Positions 8,364 through 16,427 of a stretch of 64,000 nt of DNA are shown piece by piece. The notes below the pieces were generated by a model. That model was not told the origin of the DNA, ran no database searches, and was given only the letters and a program-made list of their open reading frames with translations. Position numbers and translations under genes: made by a program. Each line of letters begins with the position of its first letter. Position 1 is the stretch's first letter. The DNA is from Sagittula sp048553715 (GTDB taxonomy: Bacteria > Pseudomonadota > Alphaproteobacteria > Rhodobacterales > Rhodobacteraceae), in NCBI RefSeq assembly GCF_048553715.1, contig NZ_JBLZNC010000002.1, positions 372,001-436,000 of the forward strand. The letters run 5' to 3'.

Positions 8364-10529
8364 ATGTTTCGCCCAACCATTGGCAGAGCAGTCTTTTCCA
8401 TCGTCATTCTGGGCGCCATTTTCATGGCCGCACTAGTGTTTATCTACCGCTACACCGAAACCCAGCGTAGCATGCTGGAAGACGAACGGCGCCACGCCGA
8501 ACAGATGTCGCATCTGCTTGATAAGGTAGACATTCAGTATTTGCAGGCCCGCCGCGCAGAAAAGGATTTCTTGCTGCGACGGGATGAAAAATACGTTCAG
8601 CGCCACAGCGAGACCATGGGCAAACTAAGCGCCGCTCTGGACGCGGCTGAGTCGCAATTGACCACGCTGGATATGCCTGACGCTCTGGCAAACCTCGGGG
8701 AACTGCGAACGCTTACCGACAACTATGCACAGGCTTTTTCCGATGTAACCGCGTCCGTGCGTAGTGTTGGCTTATCTGAAGAGGACGGACTTCAGGGTGA
8801 ACTGCGGCAATCGGTGCACGAAATCGAAGAGATTTTAAACACAATCGGGCAGCCAGAAATGCAGGTTAAAATGCTGATGATGCGCCGGCATGAAAAAGAT
8901 TTCATCATGCGTGGCGATCAGAAATACATCGACCGCCTGAACGCCCGCGTCGAGGAATTTAACGGCTTCCCTCCGTTCTGGTATGACACGCCGGAACAAC
9001 GCCAAGAGGTCAGCAGATTGATGAACGCCTATCAAACCGCCTTTGTAGCGTTTGCCGCCGAATCGCAAAATACCTCCGCCCTTACAGGCCTTTTGTCAGA
9101 CCGGTACGCCGCAACTGAACCGGTTCTTGCTGCGATGCGCGATGAAACCACTGCCGAACTCACACGCGTCGGCGAGGCTCTGATACAGAACAACGAGGAG
9201 TTGGATCAGCTGACCCTTTCGATGGTTGCGGTCAGTGTTCTGCTGTTCCTAGCCTCCGGTATCATCGTCGCTCGCTCTGTCTCGCGACCGCTCAAAAAGA
9301 TCGACAAGCAACTGACTGCTATTGCAGCAGGCGACTACACCCTTCAGGCCCCTCGGACGCGCATCCGCGAAGTGTCTGCGATCGCACAAGCGGTTGATAA
9401 CTTCCAAACCACCATCGAAGAGATCGAGAGCGTGTCCAAAGAGGTGACAGATGTGGTTCGCGCTTGCGCCAAGGGGGATTTCAGCAGACGTCTGGAAACC
9501 GAAGCGCATAGCGCAACGATGGCTGCACTCTGCAGCGGCGTGAACGAAATCGGCAGCGTGACAAACCGCGGCCTGCAGGAAACGAAACGCGCCCTTTCGG
9601 CCTTGTCAGAGGGTGATCTGACCACCGCCATGCGCGGCGAGTTCCAAGGCGTGTTCGCCGAGATGAAGGATGCGCTAAACAAGACTGCCGAAAGCCTGCG
9701 CTTCATCGTCCATCAGATCCAGGAAAGCGGGCATAACATTGATCTCACCACGACAGAGGTCTCCTCCGCCGCTAACGATCTATCCCGACGCACCGAAAGC
9801 AATGCAGCCTCGCTGGAACAAACAAATGCAGCACTGCAGCAAATAGCGGACTCCGTTCGCACCACCGCCAACTCGGCCGATTCGCTGCGTATCAGCACCG
9901 ATGACATGCAAGCCAAAGCGCAGCAGAGCTATCAGGTGATAGATGCCGCAGATCAGGCGATGCAGCAGATCAAGGACGCGTCCAGCGCCATCAATTCTGT
10001 CATCTCCCTGATCGATGACATTGCATTTCAGACCAACCTACTGGCGCTGAACGCAGGTGTGGAGGCGATGCGCGCCGGCCAAGCGGGCAAAGGATTCGCC
10101 GTCGTCGCCACTGAAGTCCGCGCTCTAGCAGAACGCTCATCAGACGCCGCAAAGGAGATCTCCTCCCTGATCCGCAGCAGCAACACCCAAGTGGACGAGG
10201 GTGTGCTTTCCGTCGTGCGCACCGCTGACACCATGAAATCAATCTCACTCTCTATCGAGGAAAACAGCACAAAAATCCGCGAAATCGCCGCAGCCACCCA
10301 AGAACAGAACGGCGGAATCTCAGAGCTGAACGCAGCAGTCGGAGAGCTGGACCGCACGACTCAGCAAAACGCGGCGATGTTCGAAGAAATGACAGCGGCC
10401 CTTGGATCGCTCAACGGTGAAACCTCGGCACTGACGCAGGTCATTGGGCGCTTTAAACTCGAGAACACGGAAGAGGATAGTTTCGACCAAACGTATGATG
10501 TGCAAGAGGACCCGAGGCTCGCCTCCTGA
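8364..10529 (+). CDS. Methyl-accepting chemotaxis protein with a large periplasmic helical sensor domain
   Basis: A 721-residue chemoreceptor. Membrane segment 1 lies near residues 8-28. The periplasmic part (about 30-285) repeats the motif RRAEKDFLLR / RRHEKDFIMR about 100 residues apart, as in helical bimodular (HBM) domains. Membrane segment 2 is near 290-312. A HAMP domain follows, then a second HAMP-like stretch around 405-460, then the signalling coiled coil with its hairpin tip NAGVEAMRAGQAGKGF at residues 563-578. The usual tip has AAR and GEAG/GEQG where this has AMR and GQAG. No C-terminal CheR-binding pentapeptide is present. The ATG at 8364 has CCGGAGG upstream; a GTG 13 codons earlier does not. 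It splits the his genes; no che genes are nearby. The ligand is unknown. Confidence 0.93.
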   Translation: MFRPTIGRAVFSIVILGAIFMAALVFIYRYTETQRSMLEDERRHAEQMSHLLDKVDIQYLQARRAEKDFLLRRDEKYVQRHSETMGKLSAALDAAESQLTTLDMPDALANLGELRTLTDNYAQAFSDVTASVRSVGLSEEDGLQGELRQSVHEIEEILNTIGQPEMQVKMLMMRRHEKDFIMRGDQKYIDRLNARVEEFNGFPPFWYDTPEQRQEVSRLMNAYQTAFVAFAAESQNTSALTGLLSDRYAATEPVLAAMRDETTAELTRVGEALIQNNEELDQLTLSMVAVSVLLFLASGIIVARSVSRPLKKIDKQLTAIAAGDYTLQAPRTRIREVSAIAQAVDNFQTTIEEIESVSKEVTDVVRACAKGDFSRRLETEAHSATMAALCSGVNEIGSVTNRGLQETKRALSALSEGDLTTAMRGEFQGVFAEMKDALNKTAESLRFIVHQIQESGHNIDLTTTEVSSAANDLSRRTESNAASLEQTNAALQQIADSVRTTANSADSLRISTDDMQAKAQQSYQVIDAADQAMQQIKDASSAINSVISLIDDIAFQTNLLALNAGVEAMRAGQAGKGFAVVATEVRALAERSSDAAKEISSLIRSSNTQVDEGVLSVVRTADTMKSISLSIEENSTKIREIAAATQEQNGGISELNAAVGELDRTTQQNAAMFEEMTAALGSLNGETSALTQVIGRFKLENTEEDSFDQTYDVQEDPRLAS

Positions 10530-10630
10530 CAAACCAAAGATCGGAGTATATGCGTCGTCTCCGCCACGTCTCGCAAAGTTGGGTGTAAACACTCTTTCGC
10601 TGCGGTGTGAAACAGGCTACCTCCACCGCC

Positions 10631-11389
10631 ATGTTGAAAACACGCATCATTCCCTGTCTGGATGTGGCCGATGGACGCGTCGTGAAAGGTGTCAATTTCG
10701 TTGACCTTATCGACGCCGGCGACCCTGTAGAATCTGCACGCGCCTATGATGCCGCTGGAGCAGACGAAATCTGTTTTCTCGACATTCATGCGACGCATGA
10801 AAACCGCGGCACGATGTTCGATGTTGTGACCCGGACGGCGGAACAATGCTTTATTCCACTCACCGTCGGCGGCGGCGTCCGCACCGTCGGTGACGTCCGC
10901 GCCCTCCTGCTCGCGGGCGCGGACAAGGTCAGCTTCAATTCAGCTGCTGTTGCAAATCCCGACGTCGTCGCAGACGCTGCAAATCACTTCGGTAGCCAGT
11001 GCATCGTTTGTGCCATTGATGCAAAGACGACGGCCCCCGGAAAATGGGAGCTATTCACGCACGGCGGGCGCAAACCAACCGGTATCGACGCGGTCGAGTT
11101 TGCGAAAATGATCGCCGCCAAAGGGGCCGGAGAGATACTGTTAACCTCGATGGACCGTGATGGCACCAAAGCAGGCTTCAACCTGCCTATGACACGGGCG
11201 ATCGCCGACGCCGTCGATATTCCGGTCATTGCCTCCGGCGGCGTGGGCAATTTGGATCATCTGGTCGAGGGCGTGACCGAAGGCCATGCAAGCGCCGTTC
11301 TCGCCGCCTCGATTTTCCACTTCGGAACCTACACCATTGCCGAAGCGAAAGCACATATGGCGGCGGCCGGTATTTCTGTACGACTCTGA
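10631..11389 (+). CDS. hisF: Imidazole glycerol phosphate synthase, cyclase subunit
   Basis: Joins ammonia from HisH with PRFAR to give IGP and AICAR. It is a 252-residue barrel. MLKTRIIPCLDVADGRVVKG contains the first catalytic Asp, GGGVRTVGDV the first phosphate loop, LLTSMDRDGTKAGF the second catalytic Asp, and VIASGGVGNLDHL the second phosphate loop. ATG at 10631 gives the standard N-terminus, although its ribosome-binding site is weak; a GTG eight codons upstream is possible. Third-position A/T is visibly more common here than in hisB or hisA. Confidence 0.95.
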   Translation: MLKTRIIPCLDVADGRVVKGVNFVDLIDAGDPVESARAYDAAGADEICFLDIHATHENRGTMFDVVTRTAEQCFIPLTVGGGVRTVGDVRALLLAGADKVSFNSAAVANPDVVADAANHFGSQCIVCAIDAKTTAPGKWELFTHGGRKPTGIDAVEFAKMIAAKGAGEILLTSMDRDGTKAGFNLPMTRAIADAVDIPVIASGGVGNLDHLVEGVTEGHASAVLAASIFHFGTYTIAEAKAHMAAAGISVRL

Positions 11390-11451
11390 TCACACGGTCT
11401 TAACAACCCTCCACTAATAAAGCTATCGGGAAACTCTGGAACGGGTGGGGC

Positions 11452-11859
11452 ATGCTTTCCGACGGCACAGACGTGACAATTCGCGAAACGGACACCGATC
11501 ACACGGCATGTAATTGCTGCGGCAAGCTCACTACCGTGGTCTCCGGTGTCTTGGATGTGGGGGAGCAGTCGGCAGGCTGGTACACCGTTGGCGTCACTTT
11601 GGATGCGCCCAATCACCTTCCTCTCTGCCGCCTCTACATTGGCGATTGGACCGAAACCGCAGGACCGACAGAACGGTGGGGCGTCCGCATCGGCATTGCG
11701 CCTGACGGACCACACCTGCTGGATTGGTCAAAGGAGGAACATCAAGAAGCGCAATCCGTCTTTACCCCCTTGAATCGCCAACAGGTGCTTGGCACACCGT
11801 TAGAGCCTCAGCTTTGGGAACTTGTGGATCGTATCATGACACAGGACACTCGGCTTTAG
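11452..11859 (+). CDS. Unknown protein with an N-terminal CNCC cluster
   Basis: A 135-residue soluble protein I do not recognise. Near the N-terminus it has DHTACNCCGKLTTVV, which resembles a small metal-binding or zinc-ribbon-like knuckle, and one more Cys at about residue 59. The rest is rich in W, P and acidic residues (WGVRIGIAPDGPHLLDW). No signal peptide or membrane segment. It lies 62 bases after hisF and 17 bases before hisE on the same strand, so it is probably cotranscribed with them. GGGTGGGG sits just before its ATG. Confidence 0.65.
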   Translation: MLSDGTDVTIRETDTDHTACNCCGKLTTVVSGVLDVGEQSAGWYTVGVTLDAPNHLPLCRLYIGDWTETAGPTERWGVRIGIAPDGPHLLDWSKEEHQEAQSVFTPLNRQQVLGTPLEPQLWELVDRIMTQDTRL

Positions 11860-11876
11860 CGCGCGAAAGGACCACC

Positions 11877-12188
11877 ATGACGCTCGAAGACCTCGAAAAA
11901 ATCGTAGCCCAAAGGGCGACCGCCGCACCAGATGAAAGCTGGACGGCAAAACTGCTCGCAAAGGGTCCGGAAAAATGCGCCGAGAAATTTGGCGAAGAAG
12001 CGGTTGAGGCGATTATCGAAGCCGTCAAAAACGATCCCGAAAAGCTCGCCTCTGAGGCAGCCGATGTGCTGTTTCACCTGCTTGTGATGCTGCGCGCGCG
12101 CAATGTCCCGCTGAAACAAGTGATGGATGTGCTCGCGGCGCGACAATCCCAATCCGGTCTTTCTGAAAAAGCATCGCGGTCTGCGTAA
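11877..12188 (+). CDS. hisE: Phosphoribosyl-ATP diphosphatase
   Basis: Hydrolyses phosphoribosyl-ATP to phosphoribosyl-AMP, step two of histidine synthesis. It is 103 residues, the usual length of a free-standing HisE. The MazG-like helical core is visible: KLLAKGPEKCAEKFGEEAVE holds the acidic metal-binding residues and SEAADVLFHLLVML the second set. ATG at 11877 has AAAGGACC upstream; the frame is open earlier but overlaps the preceding gene. No hisI follows, so the next enzyme must be encoded elsewhere. Confidence 0.94.
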   Translation: MTLEDLEKIVAQRATAAPDESWTAKLLAKGPEKCAEKFGEEAVEAIIEAVKNDPEKLASEAADVLFHLLVMLRARNVPLKQVMDVLAARQSQSGLSEKASRSA

Positions 12189-12192
12189 TCCT

Positions 12193-12251
12193 GACGGGAC
12201 GGTGGGCGGGGCGCCTTTGCGCCTGCGCAAACAGCGCCGTCTCCGTCCCGT
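12193..12251. terminator. Structured spacer between convergent hisE and CoA-binding genes
   Basis: GACGGGACGG at the left can pair with CCGTCCCGTT at the right, and a perfect inner hairpin TTTGCGC-CT-GCGCAAA lies at 12216-12231. It fills the space between two convergent stops. No clear T run exists, so the terminator call is tentative. Confidence 0.35.
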
Positions 12252-12719
12252 TCACAGCTTTGAAGAAATTATGCCGGTGGCAAAGCCCCCCATGCGCAAT
12301 TCACCAAAATGTCTTTGGTATTCGATCTTCGGGCAACGATCCATAATCACGTCGCAACCAGCCTGCACGGCGCGCGTCGCAGCCTGATCATCCCGAACCC
12401 CCAATTGCATCCAGAACGTTCGCAAATTTGGGCAAACCGCCAAAGCCTCGTCCACGATTGGGCCCACGTGCTCGGACCGGCGGAAAATATCCACCATATC
12501 GACTGTATCCGGGCAATCCGCCAACGAGGCGCGCACTGTTTGTCCGAACAGTTCCTTACCCGCATGTCCAGGATTGACCGGAATGACGGTGTAGCCTTTC
12601 AACGACAGATAGCGCGCCACATAGTAGCTGGGCCGCACCGTGTTCATCGACACGCCCACAACCGCAATCACCTTGGTCCGCGTCAGAACCGTCTTCAGAA
12701 ACGAGTCGCTGTACTCCAT
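12252..12719 (-). CDS. CoA-binding (Rossmann) domain protein, YccU type
   Basis: A 155-residue stand-alone CoA-binding domain. KVIAVVGVSMNTVRPSYYVARYL is the nucleotide-binding start; VIPVNPGHAGKELFGQTV, DTVDMVDIFRRSEHV, and TFWMQLGVRDDQAATRAVQAG are the family signatures. The C-terminal DRCPKIEYQRHFG is typical. Its partner reaction is unknown; the family resembles the CoA-binding lobe of succinyl-CoA synthetase. The ATG at 12719 fits the family start better than the TTG nine codons upstream. Confidence 0.88.
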   Translation of the reverse strand: MEYSDSFLKTVLTRTKVIAVVGVSMNTVRPSYYVARYLSLKGYTVIPVNPGHAGKELFGQTVRASLADCPDTVDMVDIFRRSEHVGPIVDEALAVCPNLRTFWMQLGVRDDQAATRAVQAGCDVIMDRCPKIEYQRHFGELRMGGFATGIISSKL

Positions 12720-12749
12720 GCCAAAGCCTAACGCGGCTTCAGACAAAGA

Positions 12750-12885
12750 AAAAGCGCCCGAGCGGGAACTCGGGCGCAGTTACGGAACGAGGGACAGTGA
12801 AGGCGTCGCGGGGGTTCCGTCCCCGCGATCCTGAATAGGAAATAGGCACGAAAGCCACAGTTGAAAGGGGTAAGGGGCAGAAAAA
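12750..12885 (-). ncRNA. Possible 3'-UTR-derived small RNA downstream of the DUF2235 gene
   Basis: Read on the - strand, 136 bases follow the DUF2235 stop before the next start. They contain one GC-rich hairpin (CGCGGGG arms near 12809-12830) and end in a perfect 9-bp terminator stem with a T-rich tail. A stable 3' UTR of this shape is a common source of small RNAs. It may equally be just a long 3' UTR. No known RNA family was recognised. Confidence 0.25.
12754..12777 (-). terminator. Rho-independent terminator of the DUF2235 transcript
   Basis: GCGCCCGAG and CTCGGGCGC form a 9-bp perfect stem with a 6-base loop. On the - strand it is followed by TTTTTCTTTG. It lies about 110 bases past the DUF2235 stop and 35 bases before the start of the CoA-binding gene. 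Confidence 0.8.
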
Positions 12886-13944
12886 TCACTTTGCGCTTGA
12901 CGCGATCCGTTCCTCAGTCGGAACAGTTTTCGGAACATCGATGCTCGAATGCAATCTTTCCGAGGGATCCTCCCCCAGAACGCGTGCGCGCCGCCTTAGG
13001 AAAAGCTTACCGAACCCCTGCCACGGCCCCACCGAGGGCGCATCAATGTCTTGGGGAAAACGATCCCGCCACCCCGTCGGCAGCGCAATCCCGCAATCCT
13101 CCAAACGCTCCAGCATCCAGACCAACGGAATATTGGCCAAAGGGCGCGCCGCCTGAAACCGGCCAAGCATTCCGCCGATATCGCCATGCGTGCCCCGAAA
13201 CCAGACCTGTTCCATCACGCCATTCCAGTTGTCAGGCCGCGTCCATTTCACCGGCTCGAAGACCACGCGCGTTTCATCCAGCGCAAGCGCGTGAAACCCG
13301 TGTCGCACCGATTGGCCCAGAACATGGCTGTGAAACTGGTGCCGTGGCTCGCTCAGCCGCCACAGAACGGGCCAGCGGAGCCCCAGCGCTTTCACCGTGT
13401 CCCACACGCCGACCATCTCGATCTCGGTGCTCTCGTGGCAATGGATGTGCGAGAAGACCTGCGCGCTCTCCCCCTCCGGCGCGTATTGGTACAAACGGTA
13501 GATTTGGCGGATATTTCGCTCGGTGGCATGTTCGGCGCGCAGCAAACCGACCCTGTCAATCACACCTGCCAGCGACCGGGCCGCATAAGCGCCACGGGAA
13601 AACCCAAGCAGAAAGATCCGATCCCCCACCCGGTAGCGGGACGCCAAGTAGCCGTAGGCGCGCCGGATCTGGCCGTTGATCCCACGGCCCACGATCACAT
13701 TCGGGGTCATCCGCCAATCCGTCCATTGGATGCCCGGTTCGTAATACAACGACAGCCCGCCGCGGGCCTTGAGCAGCTTATAGGTCAGCCCCGCGTTGCT
13801 TTCCCGCCCCTCCCGCAAGGTAGAGGCGGTCCCGTCGAGAATGATAACATGGTCACGGGGACCGCGGCGCGGTTCATAGCGCGAATGGCCGCCCCTGCGA
13901 TCCCTGCGCAACCACGACAGAAGGCGATCAGACCAGCGCACCAT
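12886..13944 (-). CDS. DUF2235 alpha/beta-hydrolase-like protein
   Basis: A 352-residue protein of the DUF2235 family, which includes type VI secretion phospholipase effectors (Tle1 type) as well as stand-alone proteins. HVIILDGTASTL is the family opening, the nucleophile elbow GFSRGAYAARSLAG holds the Ser (GxSxG), GVWDTVKALGL and VWFRGTHGDIGG follow; the last carries a His-Asp pair. No signal peptide, no vgrG, hcp or immunity-like gene lies nearby, so an effector role is not supported by context. The start is ATG at 13944. The substrate is unknown. Confidence 0.87.
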   Translation of the reverse strand: MVRWSDRLLSWLRRDRRGGHSRYEPRRGPRDHVIILDGTASTLREGRESNAGLTYKLLKARGGLSLYYEPGIQWTDWRMTPNVIVGRGINGQIRRAYGYLASRYRVGDRIFLLGFSRGAYAARSLAGVIDRVGLLRAEHATERNIRQIYRLYQYAPEGESAQVFSHIHCHESTEIEMVGVWDTVKALGLRWPVLWRLSEPRHQFHSHVLGQSVRHGFHALALDETRVVFEPVKWTRPDNWNGVMEQVWFRGTHGDIGGMLGRFQAARPLANIPLVWMLERLEDCGIALPTGWRDRFPQDIDAPSVGPWQGFGKLFLRRRARVLGEDPSERLHSSIDVPKTVPTEERIASSAK

Positions 13945-14106
13945 GCCACCCGTCAGCCAAGTTCACCGCCCGCTCCATGGAGAGCGCGATGCCGCGCCTG
14001 AGCTGGTAAAATGCATGCAATTCTCCGCAGATGGTTGGCCGGTCTCCAACCTACCGCACCACGCTTCGCCGTCCAGAGCAGGGCCGATAAAATCCGCGTG
14101 GTTTCC

Positions 14107-15225
14107 TTAACGCATCAAAGTGACGATGCGTCGCGCGCCATAGCCGTTAAACGATGTAGCAAGCGCCGTGCTGTAGGCCCCTGCCCCGTGGAAAACGATG
14201 AAATCGCCCTCGGTCAGAGTTTCGGGCAGCGCGACCATATCCGGCAGCCGGTCCAGACTGTCACAGGTGGGACCAAAGACAACCTTCGCAACATCACGGC
14301 CCGAACGCGGCGCTCCGCCCTGATCGTAGACAGTAAACCGCAACGCGGTGCCAAGATCCCGCCATTCACACAAACCGCCGTAGATCCCATCGTTGAGAAA
14401 CACAGCATCCGCTTCGACGGCCTTGACCCGCACAGCCAGATCAAAGGCATCCGCCGCCAAGGCCCGTCCCGGTTCACACACAAGCGCCGGTGCCTGAGTG
14501 CCGAAGGCCGCCTTGGCGGTCTTCGCGATCCGGTCGAATATTTGCTGAAGGTCGGGCGCGGCGTCTGCCCGATGCGACGGAAACCCGCCGCCCACATTCA
14601 ACCGGTGCAGAGGTACATCTGCGGCACGGGCGCAGGCCGCACAGGCGGTAATATATTGCGCCCAAGCTGTCGCATCGCAGCACTGCGTGCCGGGGTGGAA
14701 TGTCATAGAAGCGATGCCACCGCGGGCCGCAACCGCCTGCAACAAGCTCACTGCCAAGTCCGGCGGCGCACCGAATTTCGTGCCGAAATCATAGACCGCT
14801 CCGGCCACAGGCAATTTCAGCCGCACGGCAATCTCCTGCCCCGTGATATCCCCCAGCTTATCAAGCTCGCTCATACGGTCGACGGACCATGAACACACGT
14901 CATGTGCTCGCCCCTCCTCCACCTCGGGGACCGAGCGGACGGGGTTGTGGTAATGCAACCGCGCCTTTGGCGCGATGGCGCGCACCAACGCCATCTCGCG
15001 TGGGGACGCGACATCAAACGCCTCCACTCCAGCCTGAACCAGTGCCTCGATCACCAAAGGTTCCGGGTTGGCTTTGACCGCATAGGTGACTTCGCCGGGG
15101 AAGTGGGTCACGAAACGCGCCGCCTGTCGCGCCAAGGCTGCCGGGTCGTAAAAGAACACCGGCTCGTCCAGCTGCTCTCGGGCCAGCCATCGCGCGGGGG
15201 TGGTGCATTTTGCGTCTTGTAACAT
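14107..15225 (-). CDS. PLP-dependent ornithine/lysine-type decarboxylase (alanine-racemase fold)
   Basis: A 372-residue group IV decarboxylase. The PLP Lys is in VTYAVKANPEP (about residue 50), the glycine-rich phosphate loop is NVGGGFPSH, EPGRALA follows, and the active-site Cys is in FGPTCDSLDRLP, as in eukaryotic-type ornithine decarboxylases. FHGAGAYSTALATSFNGYG closes the protein. It probably makes putrescine or cadaverine; ornithine versus lysine cannot be settled by eye. It is divergent from an Lrp/AsnC regulator, with a 20-base dyad between them, so it is the likely regulatory target. Confidence 0.9.
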   Translation of the reverse strand: MLQDAKCTTPARWLAREQLDEPVFFYDPAALARQAARFVTHFPGEVTYAVKANPEPLVIEALVQAGVEAFDVASPREMALVRAIAPKARLHYHNPVRSVPEVEEGRAHDVCSWSVDRMSELDKLGDITGQEIAVRLKLPVAGAVYDFGTKFGAPPDLAVSLLQAVAARGGIASMTFHPGTQCCDATAWAQYITACAACARAADVPLHRLNVGGGFPSHRADAAPDLQQIFDRIAKTAKAAFGTQAPALVCEPGRALAADAFDLAVRVKAVEADAVFLNDGIYGGLCEWRDLGTALRFTVYDQGGAPRSGRDVAKVVFGPTCDSLDRLPDMVALPETLTEGDFIVFHGAGAYSTALATSFNGYGARRIVTLMR

Positions 15226-15297
15226 TCGGGGATCTCCTGCCTGCCACCTTCAGCGTCAGATAAATTCCCATCGAAATGAATCGGCACTTCGGGCATA

Positions 15298-15317
15298 TTG
15301 CGGGAAATCTCCGGCAA
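15298..15317. promoter_or_regulatory. Candidate Lrp/AsnC operator
   Basis: TTGCGGGAAATCTCCGGCAA is an interrupted dyad: TTGC-g-GGA-aatc-TCC-g-GCAA. It lies 73 bases upstream of the decarboxylase start and 15 bases before the chosen start of the divergent Lrp-type gene. Position and symmetry suit autoregulation plus control of the decarboxylase. This is inference from pattern only. Confidence 0.45.
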
Positions 15318-15332
15318 AATGACGAGGCATGG

Positions 15333-15773
15333 ATGCAGATTGACGAAACTGACAAGGCCCTGATCGCCGCGCTGTCTGAAAACGCGCGCCTGCCTGTGGC
15401 GGATCTTGCCCGCAGTCTGGGGCTAGCACGTACCACGGTTCAGGCGCGGCTGGACCGGCTGGAACATCGCGGGGCGATTGCAGGCTATACGTTGAAACGG
15501 GGTCCGGCATTGCGCCCTGCGCTGCGGGCCACCGTTTTGGTCGCGGTCGCCCCCAACGAAACCGCCACGGTTCTGGCCCGCCTGCGCAGCCTGCCGAATG
15601 TGGACAGGGTGCATACCACCTCGGGGCGTTTTGACATGCTTGTCACGGTCCACGCCCATGACACAGAGGCGCTGGATGCCACCCTTGACCGGATCGGAGA
15701 GGCCAAGGGCGTCAAGAGTTCCGAAAGCCTGATCCATCTGTCGACCAAGATCGACCGGACGGGCGAGGGTTAA
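15333..15773 (+). CDS. Lrp/AsnC family transcriptional regulator
   Basis: A 146-residue regulator. The helix-turn-helix spans LIAALSENARLPVADLARSL and GLARTTVQARLDRLEHRG; the RAM (amino-acid-binding) domain follows from about residue 65 with TVLVAVAPNETATVL and VHTTSGRFDMLVTVH. ATG at 15333 has ACGAGG six to eleven bases upstream and gives normal family length; the longer frame from 15276 would include the dyad at 15298-15317. It is divergent from the decarboxylase gene, which suggests it senses the amino-acid substrate or product. Confidence 0.92.
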   Translation: MQIDETDKALIAALSENARLPVADLARSLGLARTTVQARLDRLEHRGAIAGYTLKRGPALRPALRATVLVAVAPNETATVLARLRSLPNVDRVHTTSGRFDMLVTVHAHDTEALDATLDRIGEAKGVKSSESLIHLSTKIDRTGEG

Positions 15774-15776
15774 GCC

Positions 15777-16394
15777 TCAGTCCTTCTCGGCCTCCTCGGG
15801 GGCGTATTTCTGGAACAGCGCCGCCTGACTGGCCACAAAGACAAACAGCGCCGCCGTCAGCCCGAAGGTTTTGAAATACACCCAATGTTCGGTGGACATG
15901 GTCCGCCAGATCAGCTCGTTCAGGGCCGCCAGCGCAAAGAAGAACCACATCATGCGACGCGTAAAGATCATCCAGCCCTCTTGCGTCAGGGGCATCATGC
16001 TTTCCATCAGCGATTGCAGCCAGCTTTCGCCACGGGCAAGGCCAATGGCCAAAGCCGCCCCGAACAAAAGATAGATCAGCGTGGGCTTCATTTTGAAAAA
16101 GCGGTCATCGTTGAGCCAGACAGTCAGCCCGCCAAAAACCACCACCAGAACCGCCGTCACCACCTGCATCTTGCTGAGGTGACCGGTCAGCTTCCACAGC
16201 GCCGCCGTTGATGCCAGCAGCAGCGGCACAAAACCCGCCGTGACCAGAATGAACCCCTGATATTCGGTCCCGCCAATCACAAAGCTGCGGTCTTTCAGCA
16301 GCAGATAGGCCACGAAAAACGCAAGGATCGGCCCATACTCCAAGGCCGCTTTCAGGCCCGGATTGATCGCTTTGCCGGTGTCGGTCTGTGTCAC
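15777..16394 (-). CDS. yciB: Inner-membrane septation protein A (YciB/IspZ family)
   Basis: A polytopic membrane protein of about 205 residues with five predicted helices. Family marks are the N-terminal LKAALEYGPILAFFVAYL, the LNDDRFFKMKPTLIYLLFG motif, and the conserved FFFALAALNELIWR segment. Members affect cell division and envelope integrity. The start is taken as GTG at 16394, with AAAGGGAGA six bases upstream; another GTG seven codons earlier lacks such a site. It follows the EamA transporter gene by 33 bases and its stop nearly meets the stop of the Lrp gene. Confidence 0.9.
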   Translation of the reverse strand: MTQTDTGKAINPGLKAALEYGPILAFFVAYLLLKDRSFVIGGTEYQGFILVTAGFVPLLLASTAALWKLTGHLSKMQVVTAVLVVVFGGLTVWLNDDRFFKMKPTLIYLLFGAALAIGLARGESWLQSLMESMMPLTQEGWMIFTRRMMWFFFALAALNELIWRTMSTEHWVYFKTFGLTAALFVFVASQAALFQKYAPEEAEKD

Positions 16395-16427
16395 GCGCAG
16401 TCTCCCTTTTGTCACCAGATAGGGGTT

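Noticed and set aside
12886..13944. Type VI secretion effector locus
   Set aside because: Only the single DUF2235 gene is present; without vgrG, hcp or immunity neighbours the effector reading is not supported.
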